Assembly: GCF_014653195.1 (NCBI RefSeq)
Contig: NZ_BNAH01000012.1
Location: 92,688-156,687, forward strand
From: Thalassotalea profundi
GTDB lineage: Bacteria; Pseudomonadota; Gammaproteobacteria; Enterobacterales; Alteromonadaceae
DNA: 64,000 nt
Reading direction: 5' to 3'
This document shows, piece after piece, positions 8,701 to 17,629 of this stretch. The position numbers and the translations under genes were made by a program. The notes under the pieces are model-generated. The model did not search any database. It was given only the letters and a program-made list of their open reading frames with translations, and was not told where the DNA came from. Every line of letters begins with the position of its first letter. Position 1 is the stretch's first letter.

Positions 8701-9303
8701 ATGCGTACTTTACATAAAATATTAGGACTTTTCATGTTGCTACCTTTTATCGCATGGGCAATTACAGGTATTTTTTTCTATTTCAAACCTGGCTATCAAG
8801 AAGCTTATCAACCGCTTTTTATTCAACACTACCTGCTGAACAAGAACATTACCCTACCAGAACAACATGATTGGCTCGCCATAAAACAAGTAAAAACTAT
8901 TTTGGGCGATCACTTGTTAATCAAAAATGCTCAAGGTTGGCAACAGTTAAATCCAGAGACTTTTCAGCCTTTAGACTCTATCTCCAAGGAAAAAATAACG
9001 ATTCTAGTTAATGATGCGATTAAAAATAATCCTTCGCGTTATGGTGAAATAGTCACAGTTAATGGTTATGAAATTTTGACGTCGACTGATGTACGAATAA
9101 ACCTCAACTGGGAACAACTTTCTCTACGCCAGCAAGGTAAAGATACAGATTTTATCAATACAATTTATGACATACATTATTTACGTTGGACGGGTATAAA
9201 ATCACTAGATCAAATCTTAGGAGTTATCGGTTTATTATTAGTGGTTTTACTTGCAGGAATAGGTACTTATTTAACGTTTAAAGGCGATAGCTCTAAACGT
9301 TAA
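8701..9303 (+). CDS. PepSY-type membrane protein with two transmembrane helices
   Basis: This 200-residue protein starts with a hydrophobic helix (about 4-27, RTLHKILGLFMLLPFIAWAITG), has a periplasmic stretch of about 140 residues, and ends with a second helix (about 170-193) and a short basic tail. The N-terminal RxxHKxxG pattern and the YDIHYLRWTG segment before the last helix are those of PepSY-associated transmembrane proteins, which often accompany siderophore uptake or ferric reduction. No iron genes adjoin it. It is divergent from the glucosylglycerate operon and shares the 232-base region holding the NtrC-like site. AAGGA lies ten bases before the ATG. Function unknown. Confidence 0.75.
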   Translation: MRTLHKILGLFMLLPFIAWAITGIFFYFKPGYQEAYQPLFIQHYLLNKNITLPEQHDWLAIKQVKTILGDHLLIKNAQGWQQLNPETFQPLDSISKEKITILVNDAIKNNPSRYGEIVTVNGYEILTSTDVRINLNWEQLSLRQQGKDTDFINTIYDIHYLRWTGIKSLDQILGVIGLLLVVLLAGIGTYLTFKGDSSKR

Positions 9304-9332
9304 ATAATTTAAACATTATAGTGTTATTTAAT

Positions 9333-9674
9333 TTAGCTACCAGCAGTGGTTGTTGAAGCCGAACCAGCAATAACCACGGTCGATACTGCCGCTTGCTGTG
9401 CTGCTATTCCACTTATCACTGAAGAGCTTTGCTGCTCACTAGCCATAATACAGGAGCCATAACCCAAACCTTTTAATGTATTCTCCCATAAAATACTACC
9501 ATCAGATGCATTTACACAAAACAAATGCCCACCTGAATAAGCAAAAACACAGTTGTCTTCATAATATACATTGGTGAGCATTGAACTTTTTACTTTTGTT
9601 TTCCATAGCTCCTCACCATTTTTTTTATTTAAGCAAACCACATGGTTTCCTATTCCTAAAAACAATTTATCCAT
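9333..9674 (-). CDS. Small PQQ-like (beta-propeller blade) protein
   Basis: The protein has 113 residues, no signal peptide, and two to three PQQ-type blade motifs: VVCLNKKNGEELWKTKV at about 12-28 and LFCVNASDGSILWENTL at about 51-67. Each is a strand ending in the G-x-x-x-W signature. A full propeller needs six to eight such blades, so this must oligomerise, bind a partner or be a remnant. The last 30 residues are low-complexity Ala/Ser/Thr/Val. A GGAAT ribosome site precedes the ATG, which argues for a living gene. Function unknown. Confidence 0.7.
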   Translation of the reverse strand: MDKLFLGIGNHVVCLNKKNGEELWKTKVKSSMLTNVYYEDNCVFAYSGGHLFCVNASDGSILWENTLKGLGYGSCIMASEQQSSSVISGIAAQQAAVSTVVIAGSASTTTAGS

Positions 9675-9731
9675 CGTGAATTCCTTATAAAGACTAAACC
9701 AAACATTAGATTATGCGTAAAGCCAATTAAA

Positions 9732-10589
9732 CTATTTTACAATCCTACTTTGTACGGGTGTTTGACATATATCTAACACTGGAGGCGGCTTTTTAAAAAA
9801 GAATGCATTTTCACGTATTCGACGATCGTGCAGTTTTTTTCGATAATCATCAGTATCTGTTTTTGCCACTTCAATATTAATACGTTCTTTTACAGGCACA
9901 TCACTCATTAATTGCATGGAAATTATCGATGTATAATCGTTTTCTTCAACCGCTATATCACCATCAATAACTGCAGTACGCTTAATGGTTTGTACATTAT
10001 CCATACCATAAACAACCCGTCCAAAAACCGTCATTAAACGATCTAAATAACGTGTTGCCTGACCAATTGTTATATAAAAGTGACTGGTAGCAGTATCTGC
10101 ACCCGTTTGTCTGGCCATGGCAATAACACCTGGACAATGTAACATCCATGCTTTTTGTTCTTTCGAATCATATCCCAAGGCAAACCCGTCCTTAAAGCCA
10201 GTTTGTTCTACAAACATATCGTTAGTTTGTACCTGAGTAAACTCGAAATTTTTATCCGTAGAAAACTCCCCCTCGAATGCTAATAAAGGTACGGCCTTAT
10301 CTACAGCACTGCCATCTTTAGGACCACCTTGCGCAACAAAACCATCAATAACGCGATAGAATTTAGCGTTATTATAATGACCAGAACGGGCTAGTTCAGT
10401 AAACTGTTTAACATGGTTAGGAGAAAATTGAGGTGCTAATTCGATTACAACTTTACCATGAGGTAAAGTAAGTAATACCGCATTACTTGGGTCAATCGCA
10501 CGCCATTCATTCGCCTGAGCAACAATCGAAAACAAAAATGCAAAAATTGATGTAACAGAGGCGTTCAAGATTGTAATCGTTATCTTCAT
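9732..10589 (-). CDS. Exported cyclophilin-type peptidyl-prolyl cis-trans isomerase
   Basis: This 285-residue protein opens with a signal peptide (hydrophobic core to about 22, likely cut after AQA at 24-26). The cyclophilin domain spans about 35-225, with the FYRVIDGFVAQGGPKDGS active-site strand (Arg within FxRVI), the GVIAMAR segment, the SHFYITIG core and the VFGRVVYGMD loop. It should catalyse proline isomerisation in the periplasm. A charged C-terminal extension of about 60 residues (DDYRKKLHDRRIRENAFFFKK) goes beyond the compact PpiA/PpiB size and is of unknown use. A similar long form occurs in other Alteromonadales. It is transcribed alone. Confidence 0.88.
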   Translation of the reverse strand: MKITITILNASVTSIFAFLFSIVAQANEWRAIDPSNAVLLTLPHGKVVIELAPQFSPNHVKQFTELARSGHYNNAKFYRVIDGFVAQGGPKDGSAVDKAVPLLAFEGEFSTDKNFEFTQVQTNDMFVEQTGFKDGFALGYDSKEQKAWMLHCPGVIAMARQTGADTATSHFYITIGQATRYLDRLMTVFGRVVYGMDNVQTIKRTAVIDGDIAVEENDYTSIISMQLMSDVPVKERINIEVAKTDTDDYRKKLHDRRIRENAFFFKKPPPVLDICQTPVQSRIVK

Positions 10590-10735
10590 AATCTCACAAA
10601 TTGCTTTTAATACTTATCGGATAGTAAAGCAAATACCACGTCTTGATGCTAGTTAAACTTTATCAATATGAAGTAATTGGTCTTTTTAGTTTTGCTTGAT
10701 AAAATAACGCCAATTTACAACCAGTGCAGAACATA

Positions 10736-11446
10736 ATGAATAAAAGCTTTATCACTAACTTTCTCGCATTAATTGCCATAATAGCGGGTCATTTCTTAAC
10801 ACAACCTATTTTATTCGCTGTTGGTTTATTTGCCTTATCAGGAGCGGTAACCAATTGGTTAGCTATACATATGCTATTTGAAAAAGTCCCATTTTTATAT
10901 GGCTCTGGTGTAATTCCTGCTCGATTTGAAGACTTTAAAGCAGGTATCCGTAATTTAATGATGGAACAATTTTTTACTGAAGAAAATATTGACCGGTTTC
11001 TTTCAAATAGTAGCGGTAAAGCCAGTAATATAGATTTATCGCCAATTATCGAAAAAGTCGATTTATCACCCGCTTTTGATAATTTAATAAAAGTTATTGA
11101 AACCTCTTCATTTGGCGGCATGTTAGCAATGGTTGGAGGAAGTGAGGCATTACAGCCACTAAGAGAACCTTTTATTGAAAAAATGAAAGAAACAATGTCT
11201 GACTTGTCTCAAAGCGACGCGTTTAGCACCTTATTGCGAGAAGAATTAGAACAACCTAATATGATATCTAGCATACAAAATAAAGTCAGTGATATTATCG
11301 AAAAGCGATTAAATGAACTCACCCCACAATTAGTAAAAGAGATTATTCAAAGCATGATCCGCCAGCATTTAGGCTGGTTAGTTGTTTGGGGAGGTGTTTT
11401 TGGTGGAGCGATTGGCTTTATTGCCGCGATCACTAATAATTTTTAA
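10736..11446 (+). CDS. DUF445 family membrane protein
   Basis: The protein has about 236 residues with hydrophobic segments at both ends (about 8-40 and 215-233) and a helical, charged middle. The SGAVTNWLAIHMLFEK stretch after the first hydrophobic segment and FxGxGVIPARF (YGSGVIPARFEDFKAGI) are the defining signatures of DUF445. Members are inner-membrane proteins of unknown role. A GTG four codons upstream (10724) is an alternative start; neither has a strong ribosome site, and I prefer the ATG. No obvious partner lies nearby. Confidence 0.8.
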   Translation: MNKSFITNFLALIAIIAGHFLTQPILFAVGLFALSGAVTNWLAIHMLFEKVPFLYGSGVIPARFEDFKAGIRNLMMEQFFTEENIDRFLSNSSGKASNIDLSPIIEKVDLSPAFDNLIKVIETSSFGGMLAMVGGSEALQPLREPFIEKMKETMSDLSQSDAFSTLLREELEQPNMISSIQNKVSDIIEKRLNELTPQLVKEIIQSMIRQHLGWLVVWGGVFGGAIGFIAAITNNF

Positions 11447-11675
11447 ATATTAAACTTTTTATGTTAATTATCATTTGATAAAACTTTTCATACATCTTTA
11501 CACTATTTATTAGTTTTTATTGGCATATAAATTCACTATTTTTTTCGCCTAAATGCTTTAAAAATAGCCTTAATAGGGCTATGCTTGCCCTTTAACAATA
11601 GGGAATTAACTCTACTGAAAGTGCGATGGCGCATTCTCAGTTCAATTCCACTCTTTTTATAAGGTAAACGGAGAA

Positions 11676-12863
11676 ATGTTTGGTAGCTTAAAGGCATTAC
11701 CTGCCGATCCAATTTTGGGTTTATTGGCAAAATATCGTGAAGATTCAAATCCAAATAAAATTGATTTGGGTGTTGGAGTATATAAAAATGAAGCTGGACA
11801 CACAGCGATTCTAGGTTGTGTAAAAAAAGCTGAAAAATATCGTCACGATAATGAAGATACCAAAGTTTACATTGGTCCAGCCGGCTCACCGTTATTTAAC
11901 AACGAGATGAGCAAATTAATATTTGGCTCTCACAAAGTGTTAATTGAAAATCGTGCTCGCACGGTATCAACTCCTGGTGGTACAGGCGCATTACGTGTTG
12001 CTGCCGAATTTATTAAATCTTGTAAAGCAGGTGCAACAATTTGGGTAAGCAACCCAACATGGGCTAACCACACTGGTTTATTTCAGGCGGCAGGCTTAAC
12101 GGTAAAAACATATCCTTACTATGATTATGAAAATAAAAGCTTAGACTTTGACGGCATGTTAGCCGCACTTAAAGAAGTCAGTGCTGACGATGCTGTGTTA
12201 TTGCACGCATGCTGTCATAACCCAAGTGGTATGGACTTAACCAATGAACAATGGCAACAAGTTGCAGAAATAGCCAAAGCGAAAGCATGGTTACCTGTCG
12301 TTGATATGGCTTACCAAGGGTTTGGTGATGGTCTAGATGAAGACGCTTACGGTTTACGCCTTATGGCTGATAGCGTTGAAGAAATGATCGTTTGTAGTTC
12401 ATGTTCAAAAAACTTTGGCTTATACCGTGAACGTATTGGCGCAACGACCATAATTGCAAATTCAGCGGCAAATGCTGATATTGCTAATTCAGTCTTATTA
12501 TCAGTTGTACGCTGTATTTACTCTATGCCGCCAGCACACGGTGCTGCATTAGTTGAAACCATTCTGCATTCTGATGAACTACGCCAGCAATGGCATGTTG
12601 AATTAAAAGAAATGCGCGATCGCATAAATGGCAATCGACAAGTCATTGTTGATAAGTTGATTGAAAATGGTGTAACACGCGACTTTAGTTTTATAACTCG
12701 TCAAAAAGGCATGTTTTCATTCTTGGGTATTACTCCTGAGCAAGTGCAACGCCTACAAGATGAATTTAGCATTTACATGGTAGGTTCTAGCCGTATGAGT
12801 ATCGCTGGTATTGCACCGACTAATATTGATTATTTAGCACAATCTATTGCTAAAATACTTTAA
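11676..12863 (+). CDS. tyrB: Aromatic amino acid / aspartate aminotransferase (class I, PLP)
   Basis: This 395-residue cytoplasmic enzyme belongs to the AspC/TyrB group of class I aminotransferases and swaps amino groups between aromatic amino acids or aspartate and 2-oxo acids. Visible signs are the IDLGVGVYKNEAG opening, the substrate/PLP segment around PTWANH, the CHNPSGMD motif, and the Schiff-base Lys245 in SSCSKNFGLYRERIG. The C-terminal carboxylate-binding arginine is in SSRMSIAG. Length is exactly that of the family. Whether tyrosine or aspartate is preferred cannot be told from motifs alone, so the symbol is tentative. A bidirectional terminator follows. The 229 bases in front hold a weak hairpin near 11563-11582 and otherwise only promoter space. 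Confidence 0.88.
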   Translation: MFGSLKALPADPILGLLAKYREDSNPNKIDLGVGVYKNEAGHTAILGCVKKAEKYRHDNEDTKVYIGPAGSPLFNNEMSKLIFGSHKVLIENRARTVSTPGGTGALRVAAEFIKSCKAGATIWVSNPTWANHTGLFQAAGLTVKTYPYYDYENKSLDFDGMLAALKEVSADDAVLLHACCHNPSGMDLTNEQWQQVAEIAKAKAWLPVVDMAYQGFGDGLDEDAYGLRLMADSVEEMIVCSSCSKNFGLYRERIGATTIIANSAANADIANSVLLSVVRCIYSMPPAHGAALVETILHSDELRQQWHVELKEMRDRINGNRQVIVDKLIENGVTRDFSFITRQKGMFSFLGITPEQVQRLQDEFSIYMVGSSRMSIAGIAPTNIDYLAQSIAKIL

Positions 12864-12890
12864 TATCTCCTACAAATACCAATAAAATGC

Positions 12891-12924
12891 AAAAAGCCGA
12901 GTAAGTTTAATTACTCGGCTTTTT
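12891..12924. terminator. Bidirectional intrinsic terminator
   Basis: AAAAAGCCGAGTAA and TTACTCGGCTTTTT form a 14-bp stem with a short loop, flanked by A- and T-runs so that it works on both strands. It sits between the convergent aminotransferase and PEP-CTERM genes. Confidence 0.9.
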
Positions 12925-12960
12925 AATTATCAACGCCTGATATTCGCTTAATAATTCACG

Positions 12961-13824
12961 TTAAGCGCGTTTAGCATTTGCTGTAAATAATAAGAAAAAC
13001 AACCCAATAACTAATAGTACATACGTCTGAGATTCTGGTACTTGTATCACTATATTATCATCTGGAATAGTAGGCGATAGTTCAGTTCTAACTACCTGAA
13101 CATTCGCTGAAATAGTATGGTTAGTATAAAATCTCACATCATTCAATGTCGCGCCATCGCCTAAAATGAATGCGCCTTTATCAGCGAGAAAGGTACCACT
13201 AATGTCTGCGCCACCAAAGTTAAACTCTGAAAACCCTACACTTTTATTGATAAAATTAAATATAACATTAGCAGAAGTTAAGCCTCCTGACAGTAGTATT
13301 CCTGCACCTGAACCAACTTTAGCATCACCAAATATATTAATAACAATCTGATCTGCGCTACTTCCGTTGATCGTTAAATACTCACCACTACTTAATAATA
13401 AAGAATCTATCGTGTAATTGTTTTCAAGGCTGGCATCTAAAGTAGTCGTTTTATCTATTGTCCCAAGGTGTTGAGCACTAGTTGTAAACAAAGACGCTTG
13501 AAGATTCGCATTTGAAATATCACTTTCTAATTGCCCACAAGAACTCTGTGAACCATCAATTTGAGCACCAGCACCTATAGAGAAGGTATCAGAACATGCA
13601 TTACCATGAACTTTAGCGCCTGAAGCTAATGCTAAGTACCAGCCGGCACCAACACCACCAAAAATTTCAGCTTCACTACCTAAAATAATACTTGACGTTT
13701 TACCACCTGTAGCCATGGTATATTGCTGAGCCACCCCAAAATCAATTACACCAGCAATACTTTTATGGCTAGTTGATAACGATAATAGGGCGACATAAAT
13801 CACTAAAAGAATACAATTTTTCAT
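12961..13824 (-). CDS. PEP-CTERM sorting-domain surface protein
   Basis: The 287-residue product has an N-terminal signal peptide (about 1-25) and ends with a VPESQTYVLLVIGLFFLL segment followed by NAKRA. That is the proline-glutamate, single helix and basic tail pattern of the PEP-CTERM signal handled by the exosortase/EPS system. Between them is a Gly/Ser/Ala-rich beta-strand repeat region (for example LGSEAEIFGGVGAGWYLALASG and FSIGAGAQIDGSQSSCG) suggesting a beta-solenoid; two cysteines may form a disulfide. The fold is reminiscent of surface or ice-associated solenoid proteins, but I find no diagnostic ice-binding motif. No exosortase lies in the window. It is monocistronic and ends at a shared terminator. 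Confidence 0.75.
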   Translation of the reverse strand: MKNCILLVIYVALLSLSTSHKSIAGVIDFGVAQQYTMATGGKTSSIILGSEAEIFGGVGAGWYLALASGAKVHGNACSDTFSIGAGAQIDGSQSSCGQLESDISNANLQASLFTTSAQHLGTIDKTTTLDASLENNYTIDSLLLSSGEYLTINGSSADQIVINIFGDAKVGSGAGILLSGGLTSANVIFNFINKSVGFSEFNFGGADISGTFLADKGAFILGDGATLNDVRFYTNHTISANVQVVRTELSPTIPDDNIVIQVPESQTYVLLVIGLFFLLFTANAKRA

Positions 13825-14000
13825 AACAACCTATACAAATACAAAAAATGACAGCGCTATCATACAAGGAGTTGTTACATAAATAAACTAAAATTGTTGG
13901 AAATAACGTCAATAGATATTTCAAATAAGATAAGTACGAAGTTTAAAAAATAATGTTAATTTGAACCAACATCCGTTTTTCAACGAGATTAATATTCGAA

Positions 14001-14035
14001 CATCCTTTACCTTCATCACATGAAGGTAAAGGATG
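14001..14035 (-). terminator. Perfect 16-bp hairpin after the Trp-rich membrane protein gene
   Basis: CATCCTTTACCTTCAT (14001-14016) and its exact complement at 14020-14035 flank a three-base loop. It lies 14 bases past the minus-strand stop codon at 14049. There is no T-tract, so it may stabilise the mRNA 3' end or rely on Rho rather than act as a classic terminator. Confidence 0.5.
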
Positions 14036-14048
14036 AATACCAGTTATT

Positions 14049-15215
14049 TTAACCATCTTTATTTGGGGTGTTTGGTATAGGTTCAATCAAAATTTCACTT
14101 TTGAAGTTAAACAACTTCCCACTCCAAATAAATACTTGCCAGACTAAAACACCGAAAGGAATGTAACCAAAGTACCCCAGCAAAGGCATTTCTGAAAAAA
14201 TGTGAATGACATCCACATAAGGAATATTATAAACCCAATAATTAGGGTTTGTTATAGGCTCTGCACTCGGATGCATTGACCCATAATTCCACATCTCCCA
14301 AAAGAAACCATTTAGCAATGAGGAAACACCAATAAGTACACCTGCTGTCCAGTTACCTTTGGCTATATCGGTAAAGGGATTCCAAATATTATATTTTAGT
14401 AAGATGCCTGTCATAACCGCAAAAGGACCTATCCATACTGCCCAAAACAATGGAAACGGCCAATAAACCATCGCACCAATTAGCACAGCACCAATCAAAA
14501 TCATGGTATTACCTTTGAGCACCATTTTAGGACCATTTTGATAGCGAGCGTTCATTGAAGGGAATGTTTTGAGTAAATTGTACCATTGAAATAATACAGG
14601 GGTAACAGTTGAGTAGGTAATTAAAAACTCAATTGTTAATATGGTTTTTGACCACGTCATAAACTCGGCATTTGGGTAATACCAATTACCTAAGACAAAG
14701 TAATCAAAAAATTCAAAATATGCCCAGCCTAATATAGACACTAAACCACTAATCAATAAAGTAATTGGTTTTTTTGAAAACAGTGATGCACCATTATTTC
14801 TTTTATAAACAATACCGTCTAAAAAGAAAATAAAGCCCCACCACAGCGGTGTAAACGCCCAAAAGACCAAATCACCAAAAGGTGTAACACGAGTCCACAT
14901 TAACCACCAAAAAAAGCCCATAACCATTCCGCCAGCCCAAAACCACCAAGGCAAGCTAACAGTAGATTTAGGTCGAGGAACGACAGGAGCGCCTTTAAAG
15001 CCAAAATACTGAGGAACAAGAATTAAACCACCAATATATATAACGCCCGCAAGCATGGTTAAAAAATACGAAAGGCTAAAGCTAGGGACTTCTCCTCCAT
15101 AGGTTGGAGGAAACTCTCCAAAACCTGGAGGTAAATGAGTAGGATATTTAAACCATGCCACAACTAAGGGCACAAGAAAGGTGAGTAAAACAGGCCAAAG
15201 TAACTTCCATTTCAT
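14049..15215 (-). CDS. Tryptophan-rich polytopic membrane protein with internal duplication, unknown function
   Basis: The protein has 388 residues and about ten hydrophobic segments, so it lies in the inner membrane. It is unusually rich in Trp, Phe and Tyr, including WFKYP, WWFW, FFWWLMW and PLWWGFIFF. Two parts resemble each other about 139 residues apart: LGWAYFEFFDYF (Glu168) followed by NWYY at 177-180, and NGFFWEMWNYG (Glu307) followed by NYWVY at 325-329. This suggests two-fold pseudo-symmetry with a paired glutamate, and hence a transporter or membrane enzyme. I do not recognise the family. It lies downstream of the TonB-dependent receptor on the same strand, with a stem-loop between them, so a shared function is possible but unproven. 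Confidence 0.6.
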   Translation of the reverse strand: MKWKLLWPVLLTFLVPLVVAWFKYPTHLPPGFGEFPPTYGGEVPSFSLSYFLTMLAGVIYIGGLILVPQYFGFKGAPVVPRPKSTVSLPWWFWAGGMVMGFFWWLMWTRVTPFGDLVFWAFTPLWWGFIFFLDGIVYKRNNGASLFSKKPITLLISGLVSILGWAYFEFFDYFVLGNWYYPNAEFMTWSKTILTIEFLITYSTVTPVLFQWYNLLKTFPSMNARYQNGPKMVLKGNTMILIGAVLIGAMVYWPFPLFWAVWIGPFAVMTGILLKYNIWNPFTDIAKGNWTAGVLIGVSSLLNGFFWEMWNYGSMHPSAEPITNPNYWVYNIPYVDVIHIFSEMPLLGYFGYIPFGVLVWQVFIWSGKLFNFKSEILIEPIPNTPNKDG

Positions 15216-15330
15216 TGCGTTGTCTCTCTTTTTAGTTTTTTAATTTACAACCTTTAGTGGTAAACCACCTCCTTTGTCTAAAGGTAATATATAACTGAAG
15301 ACTATGTCTATAACTATTTGGTATAGATAA

Positions 15331-15354
15331 TAAGGCCCCTTAATAGGGGCCTTA
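15331..15354 (-). terminator. 10-bp inverted repeat after the TonB receptor gene
   Basis: TAAGGCCCCT and AGGGGCCTTA surround a TAAT loop just past the minus-strand stop at 15377. The stem is GC-rich, but the trailing sequence is only moderately T-rich, so termination is probably partial. Confidence 0.6.
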
Positions 15355-15376
15355 CATTTAGCTCGTTAAGGTTTGT

Positions 15377-17629
15377 TTAAAATTTGTAATTAAGTTCAAC
15401 ACCCAATTGCCTTGCCTCACCTTTTAATTCTGTTACAGCGCCTAAAGCGGCAATAGAATCAAACCTTAATTCAGCATACTCAACGTTGGTTAGGTTTTTC
15501 CCCCAAAGTGACAATAATAAAGCATTACTTGCCTGATAACTTATACGCCCATTAGCAAGGGTATATCCTTTCTGCTCGGTGTAAATGTTTTCATTCTGAT
15601 CAAAGTAAAAATCTGACTGATAGTCAAAGCCTAATTGTGAAGTCAGCATTTTTCCAGCAAGTTGTGTTTCATAAAGAACAGAACCACTGATATTCCATTT
15701 TGAAGAAAATGGCAGACGGTTATCATCAACTAAGATATTATTTTTTTGATAATGGCCAATATTCGCCTTGGGTAAATACCCCACGTTAATATTAAATTGT
15801 AAATTATTCGTAGGTGTATAAGCCATCTCTAATTCGGCACCATAGATAGTCGAATCACCGGCATTTTTTAACACGTGATAAGGCACCACACTATTTGGAA
15901 TATTAACAAACACCTGCTGTTCTCGATAATCATAATAGAATGCAGCAATATTTAATTGTAAATAGGGAATAATATTTTGTAATTTTCCTCCCACCTCATA
16001 AGCATGAAGTTTTTCTGCTTGATATTCTGAATCTCGCGCTTGTAATTCACTGGTAGAATAGCCCCCATTATAACCACCACTTTTATAGCCGCGTGTATAG
16101 CTTACATAAAGACTATTATAAGCATTTAGCTTTTGCGTTAAGGCTAATTTTCCTGACCATTCTCCATCAGTAACCTCACCATTAAAATCCCATAAATCGG
16201 GAATCAAACCAGTGATAATATCAAGATCTGCATTTGCATGATATTTAGTGCTCTCATCGGTATAGCGTAATCCAGTAGTTAACGTTGTAGCGTCAGTGAC
16301 CTGGTAATCTAACTGCGAATAAATAGCCATTGAACTATTTTTCAATACATTATTATAACGATACTCTGCTGCGTTAGTTGCTAATTGAGGTATAGCTCTA
16401 AAATCACGAAATAAATCAAAACTATTATTTTGCTTGGTTTCTTCACTTAAATAAAATAGACCCGTTTGCCAAAATACCTGCTTTAAATGGTAGGCTATAT
16501 TTAACTCATGGGAAACAAGTCGGTTACCTGTGCCCATAGAGCCTTCAATATAATTACCGATACCATCCGAATCCCACAAATGATCTCGCTCTAAGTCTCG
16601 TAAGCCACTGATAAGCGTTAGGTCAATATTTGGATTTATATGCCACTGAACATTAAGACTTGCTCCCCAACTATCACTTTCGTGATTTCTATCAGCGGTA
16701 TCGGCTTTCACATCCCAAAAATCAGAGCCACCCACTTGTCCGCCAAATGCGTCCATACATATGTCAGAGCCAGCTTGTTCTGGCGTGCACATTCCTGAAC
16801 CATCAAGATTTAAAATGCCGTTACTGGCAATAGGTTTAGGCTTTCCTGACCATTTTTCCTGATGAACTTTAGCTAAAATAGTGACATCATCAAGTTCAGA
16901 TTTCACTATCAAACGAAAGTTTTGCTGTTTTAATCCCCCATCAGGAGACCCCTCCATTAAGTTATTAGTGGAAAAATCATAATCGTCTTGATTGAAAGCA
17001 AATCTCATTGCTGTGGTATCAGATAAAGGAATATTTATCGCACCATCTACTGAACGATAGCTATATTGCCCTATGCTCGCATTTATATAACCACCAAATT
17101 CAGCATCAGGTTGCTTAGACATTAAGAGTATGGCGCCACCTGTTGTGTTACGACCAAATAATGTGCCTTGAGGGCCTCTTAATACTTCTATTTGCTCAAT
17201 ATCAAATAAGTTAATTGATAAATTATTGGCGCTGCCACTAACAATTCCATCACTATATATAGCAATGGGGGAAATAGTAGAAGTGTTATAATCGATCATA
17301 CCTACGCCACGAATACTAAATGCTGGTGGTGTGCCTTCTCCCGCATTATTCGTAATTTTCAGATTGGGGACTGAATTAGCCAGTTGTGTAGTATCTTTAA
17401 TTTGTAATCGGTCAATATCTGAACCATCAATTGCAGTAACAGCAACAGCAACATCAACTATACTTTGCGCCCTTTTTTGCGCATATACTTCAATAACTTC
17501 AATGTCTGCAGAGCTTTCTTTAACTTTACTTGCTTTTAATTCAAGTCCATTTGCGTTTACTGGGTTAGATACACCCGTTACAAGCATTCCTGCTGCAACT
17601 GAAAGGAATAATGTGTTTAACTTGAACAT
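15377..17629 (-). CDS. TonB-dependent outer-membrane receptor
   Basis: This is a 750-residue outer-membrane protein with a signal peptide (about 1-26, cut after VNA). A TonB box-like DIEVIEVYAQ follows at about 42-51, then a plug domain (about 58-170) with SIRGVG and the conserved IEVLRGPQGTLFGRNTTGG motif, then a 22-strand barrel. The barrel closes in a C-terminal aromatic residue (LNYKF), as needed for assembly. It belongs to the broad CirA/FecA-like group of the Alteromonadales that import siderophores, vitamins or oligosaccharides. The substrate cannot be read from sequence. The following gene on the same strand is a Trp-rich membrane protein that might be the inner-membrane partner. Confidence 0.9.
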   Translation of the reverse strand: MFKLNTLFLSVAAGMLVTGVSNPVNANGLELKASKVKESSADIEVIEVYAQKRAQSIVDVAVAVTAIDGSDIDRLQIKDTTQLANSVPNLKITNNAGEGTPPAFSIRGVGMIDYNTSTISPIAIYSDGIVSGSANNLSINLFDIEQIEVLRGPQGTLFGRNTTGGAILLMSKQPDAEFGGYINASIGQYSYRSVDGAINIPLSDTTAMRFAFNQDDYDFSTNNLMEGSPDGGLKQQNFRLIVKSELDDVTILAKVHQEKWSGKPKPIASNGILNLDGSGMCTPEQAGSDICMDAFGGQVGGSDFWDVKADTADRNHESDSWGASLNVQWHINPNIDLTLISGLRDLERDHLWDSDGIGNYIEGSMGTGNRLVSHELNIAYHLKQVFWQTGLFYLSEETKQNNSFDLFRDFRAIPQLATNAAEYRYNNVLKNSSMAIYSQLDYQVTDATTLTTGLRYTDESTKYHANADLDIITGLIPDLWDFNGEVTDGEWSGKLALTQKLNAYNSLYVSYTRGYKSGGYNGGYSTSELQARDSEYQAEKLHAYEVGGKLQNIIPYLQLNIAAFYYDYREQQVFVNIPNSVVPYHVLKNAGDSTIYGAELEMAYTPTNNLQFNINVGYLPKANIGHYQKNNILVDDNRLPFSSKWNISGSVLYETQLAGKMLTSQLGFDYQSDFYFDQNENIYTEQKGYTLANGRISYQASNALLLSLWGKNLTNVEYAELRFDSIAALGAVTELKGEARQLGVELNYKF

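Noticed and set aside
10789..11121. 110-codon minus-strand frame inside the DUF445 gene
   Set aside because: It is antisense to a recognised protein and has no ribosome site or motif.
11536..11889. 117-codon minus-strand open frame across the aminotransferase start
   Set aside because: It lies opposite the well-supported aminotransferase gene and its leader, has no family signature, and its basic composition is what the complement of that gene gives.
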